From assembly GCA_902787715.1 (NCBI GenBank), contig CADAHQ010000006.1:3311-67310 (forward strand): a DNA stretch of 64,000 nt. The letters are read 5' to 3'. This document shows positions 63,344 through 64,000 of the stretch, piece after piece. The stretch is from an uncultured Lachnospiraceae bacterium (GTDB lineage Bacteria > Bacillota > Clostridia > Lachnospirales > Lachnospiraceae). A program made the translations under genes and the position numbers. How positions within the stretch are numbered: the first letter of the stretch is position 1; each line of letters begins with the position of its first letter. The notes under the pieces are model-generated. The model did not search any database, was not told where the DNA came from, and saw nothing but the letters and a program-made list of their open reading frames with translations.

Positions 63344-63859
63344 ATGAGAGGTGACGGTTGTTATACCGAATGTACGGTGCGCAAGGTGCCGACGATGAAG
63401 GACGGAGCCCTGAAGGGCCTGTTGATTTGCGCGGGGCTTGCGGTGACGCTTTTGGGGATGCTTGTGCATCCGTTGATTCTGCTTGTTGCAGCAGCTTTAT
63501 GGTATGTGATCACGCTGCTCTGGCCGCGGTTTTCCGTGGTTTATGAGTATGTTTTCGTGGACGGGCAGCTGGATTTTGATAAGATTCTCGGCGGCAATGC
63601 GCGCAAGAACGCAAAGCGCATCGACCTGGAGCAGGTGATTACGGTTGCTCCGGAGAAATCCCATGCTCTCGATTCCTACAACAACCGCGAGGGAATCCGG
63701 AAGTTCGATTTCACGTCCTGCTCGAAGGAGGAGGGACACAAGGTGTATGTCATCATCCACCAGTCCCCGAAGGAGATCGAGCGGATTGCGTTCGAGCCGG
63801 ACGAGACCCTTCTTGCACTGATGAAGCAGAAGGCGCCCAGAAAGATCAGTGAGTATTAA
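63344..63859 (+). CDS. DUF6106 family protein
   Basis: A 171-residue protein with two closely spaced hydrophobic helices (residues about 24-42 and 44-61), then a PH-like soluble domain (YVFVDGQLDFDKILGGNARK, KRIDLEQVITVAPEK). This matches DUF6106, a family of unknown role in Clostridia. The N-terminus and C-terminal domain are probably cytoplasmic. It lies between DUF6062 and guaB and may share their transcript. Confidence 0.82.
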   Translation: MRGDGCYTECTVRKVPTMKDGALKGLLICAGLAVTLLGMLVHPLILLVAAALWYVITLLWPRFSVVYEYVFVDGQLDFDKILGGNARKNAKRIDLEQVITVAPEKSHALDSYNNREGIRKFDFTSCSKEEGHKVYVIIHQSPKEIERIAFEPDETLLALMKQKAPRKISEY

Positions 63860-63885
63860 TAATTTATATAAAAAGGAGGCAGACT

Positions 63886-64000
63886 ATGGCTACTATTATC
63901 GGAGACGGCATCACATTTGACGACGTGTTGCTGGTTCCCTCCTACTCGGAGGTGATTCCCAATCAGGTGGAGCTCGGTACGGAGCTGACGCATTCCATCA
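63886..64000 (+). CDS. guaB: IMP dehydrogenase, 5' end only
   Basis: The ATG at 63886 follows AAAAGGAGG by six bases and opens a frame with GITFDDVLLVPSYSEVIPNQ, the N-terminus of IMP dehydrogenase. Only about 38 codons lie in the window. The enzyme oxidises IMP to XMP for guanine nucleotide synthesis. Identity is secure from the start alone. Confidence 0.93.
   Translation, partial: MATIIGDGITFDDVLLVPSYSEVIPNQVELGTELTHSI

Overview
The window looks like a stretch of chromosome from a Gram-positive anaerobe of the Clostridia, most likely a Lachnospiraceae member. The evidence is a set of gene families typical of that group (DUF1015, DUF6062, DUF6106, a CdaA/CdaR pair, a YqeG-type HAD phosphatase, a DUF885 lipoprotein, Thr-Pro-Glu rich linkers on exported proteins), a tRNA-responsive T-box leader on thrS, strong AGGAGG-type ribosome sites and sigma-A promoters. 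Most of the window is fairly GC-rich; one block (about 23.1-29.2 kb) is visibly AT-richer and uses different codons. I saw no rRNA, tRNA or CRISPR array.

Layout. 1-3.1 kb (minus): tmcAL (cut by the window edge), a cyclophilin and an aspartate kinase. 3.2-12.4 kb (plus): argS, a membrane-spanning SH3 protein, a membrane protein, a DUF1015 protein, an ABC-F ATPase with a possible leader-peptide attenuator, a GH43 arabinoxylan-type lipoprotein and a small membrane protein. 12.5-15.9 kb: an acyl-CoA synthetase and a sodium/solute symporter, probably a carboxylate uptake and activation pair. 16-17.2 kb: DUF2975 membrane protein with a small XRE regulator. 17.2-20.8 kb (minus): a GH2 beta-galactosidase split by a one-base homopolymer indel. 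20.9-23.1 kb: T-box leader and thrS. 23.1-29.2 kb: a probably acquired block (TetR, DUF308, MMPL exporter, YhgE-like protein, TnpV transposon remnant). 29.3-32.1 kb: divergent XRE regulator and DUF885 lipoprotein. 32.2-34.3 kb: an EF-G paralogue with altered GTPase motifs.

34.4-39.8 kb holds the most interesting locus: four tightly packed genes encoding an unknown protein, a large coiled-coil AAA+ ATPase, a protein with what looks like a VWA-like fold lacking its metal site, and a TelA-family protein. I read it as a MoxR/VWA-like machine linked to TelA; its job is not known from sequence. 39.9-43.2 kb: a YqeG phosphatase/shikimate kinase fusion, aroQ, an M24 aminopeptidase and efp. 43.3-49 kb: DegV, then a cyclic di-AMP operon (two membrane proteins, cdaA, cdaR, an HPr-like protein). 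49-52.6 kb: leuA, an IspD/TarI cytidylyltransferase and glf. 52.7-55.6 kb: divergent htrA and a long-linker ClpX paralogue, a protein quality-control pair. 55.7-64 kb: a zinc-ribbon repeat protein, an LTA-synthase-like phosphoglycerol transferase, an HD-GYP-like protein, glnS, DUF6062, DUF6106 and the start of guaB.

Overall the region is mostly housekeeping (three aminoacyl-tRNA synthetases, elongation factors, amino acid and aromatic biosynthesis) interleaved with plant-polysaccharide enzymes and envelope/stress functions, consistent with a fibre-degrading gut or rumen anaerobe.
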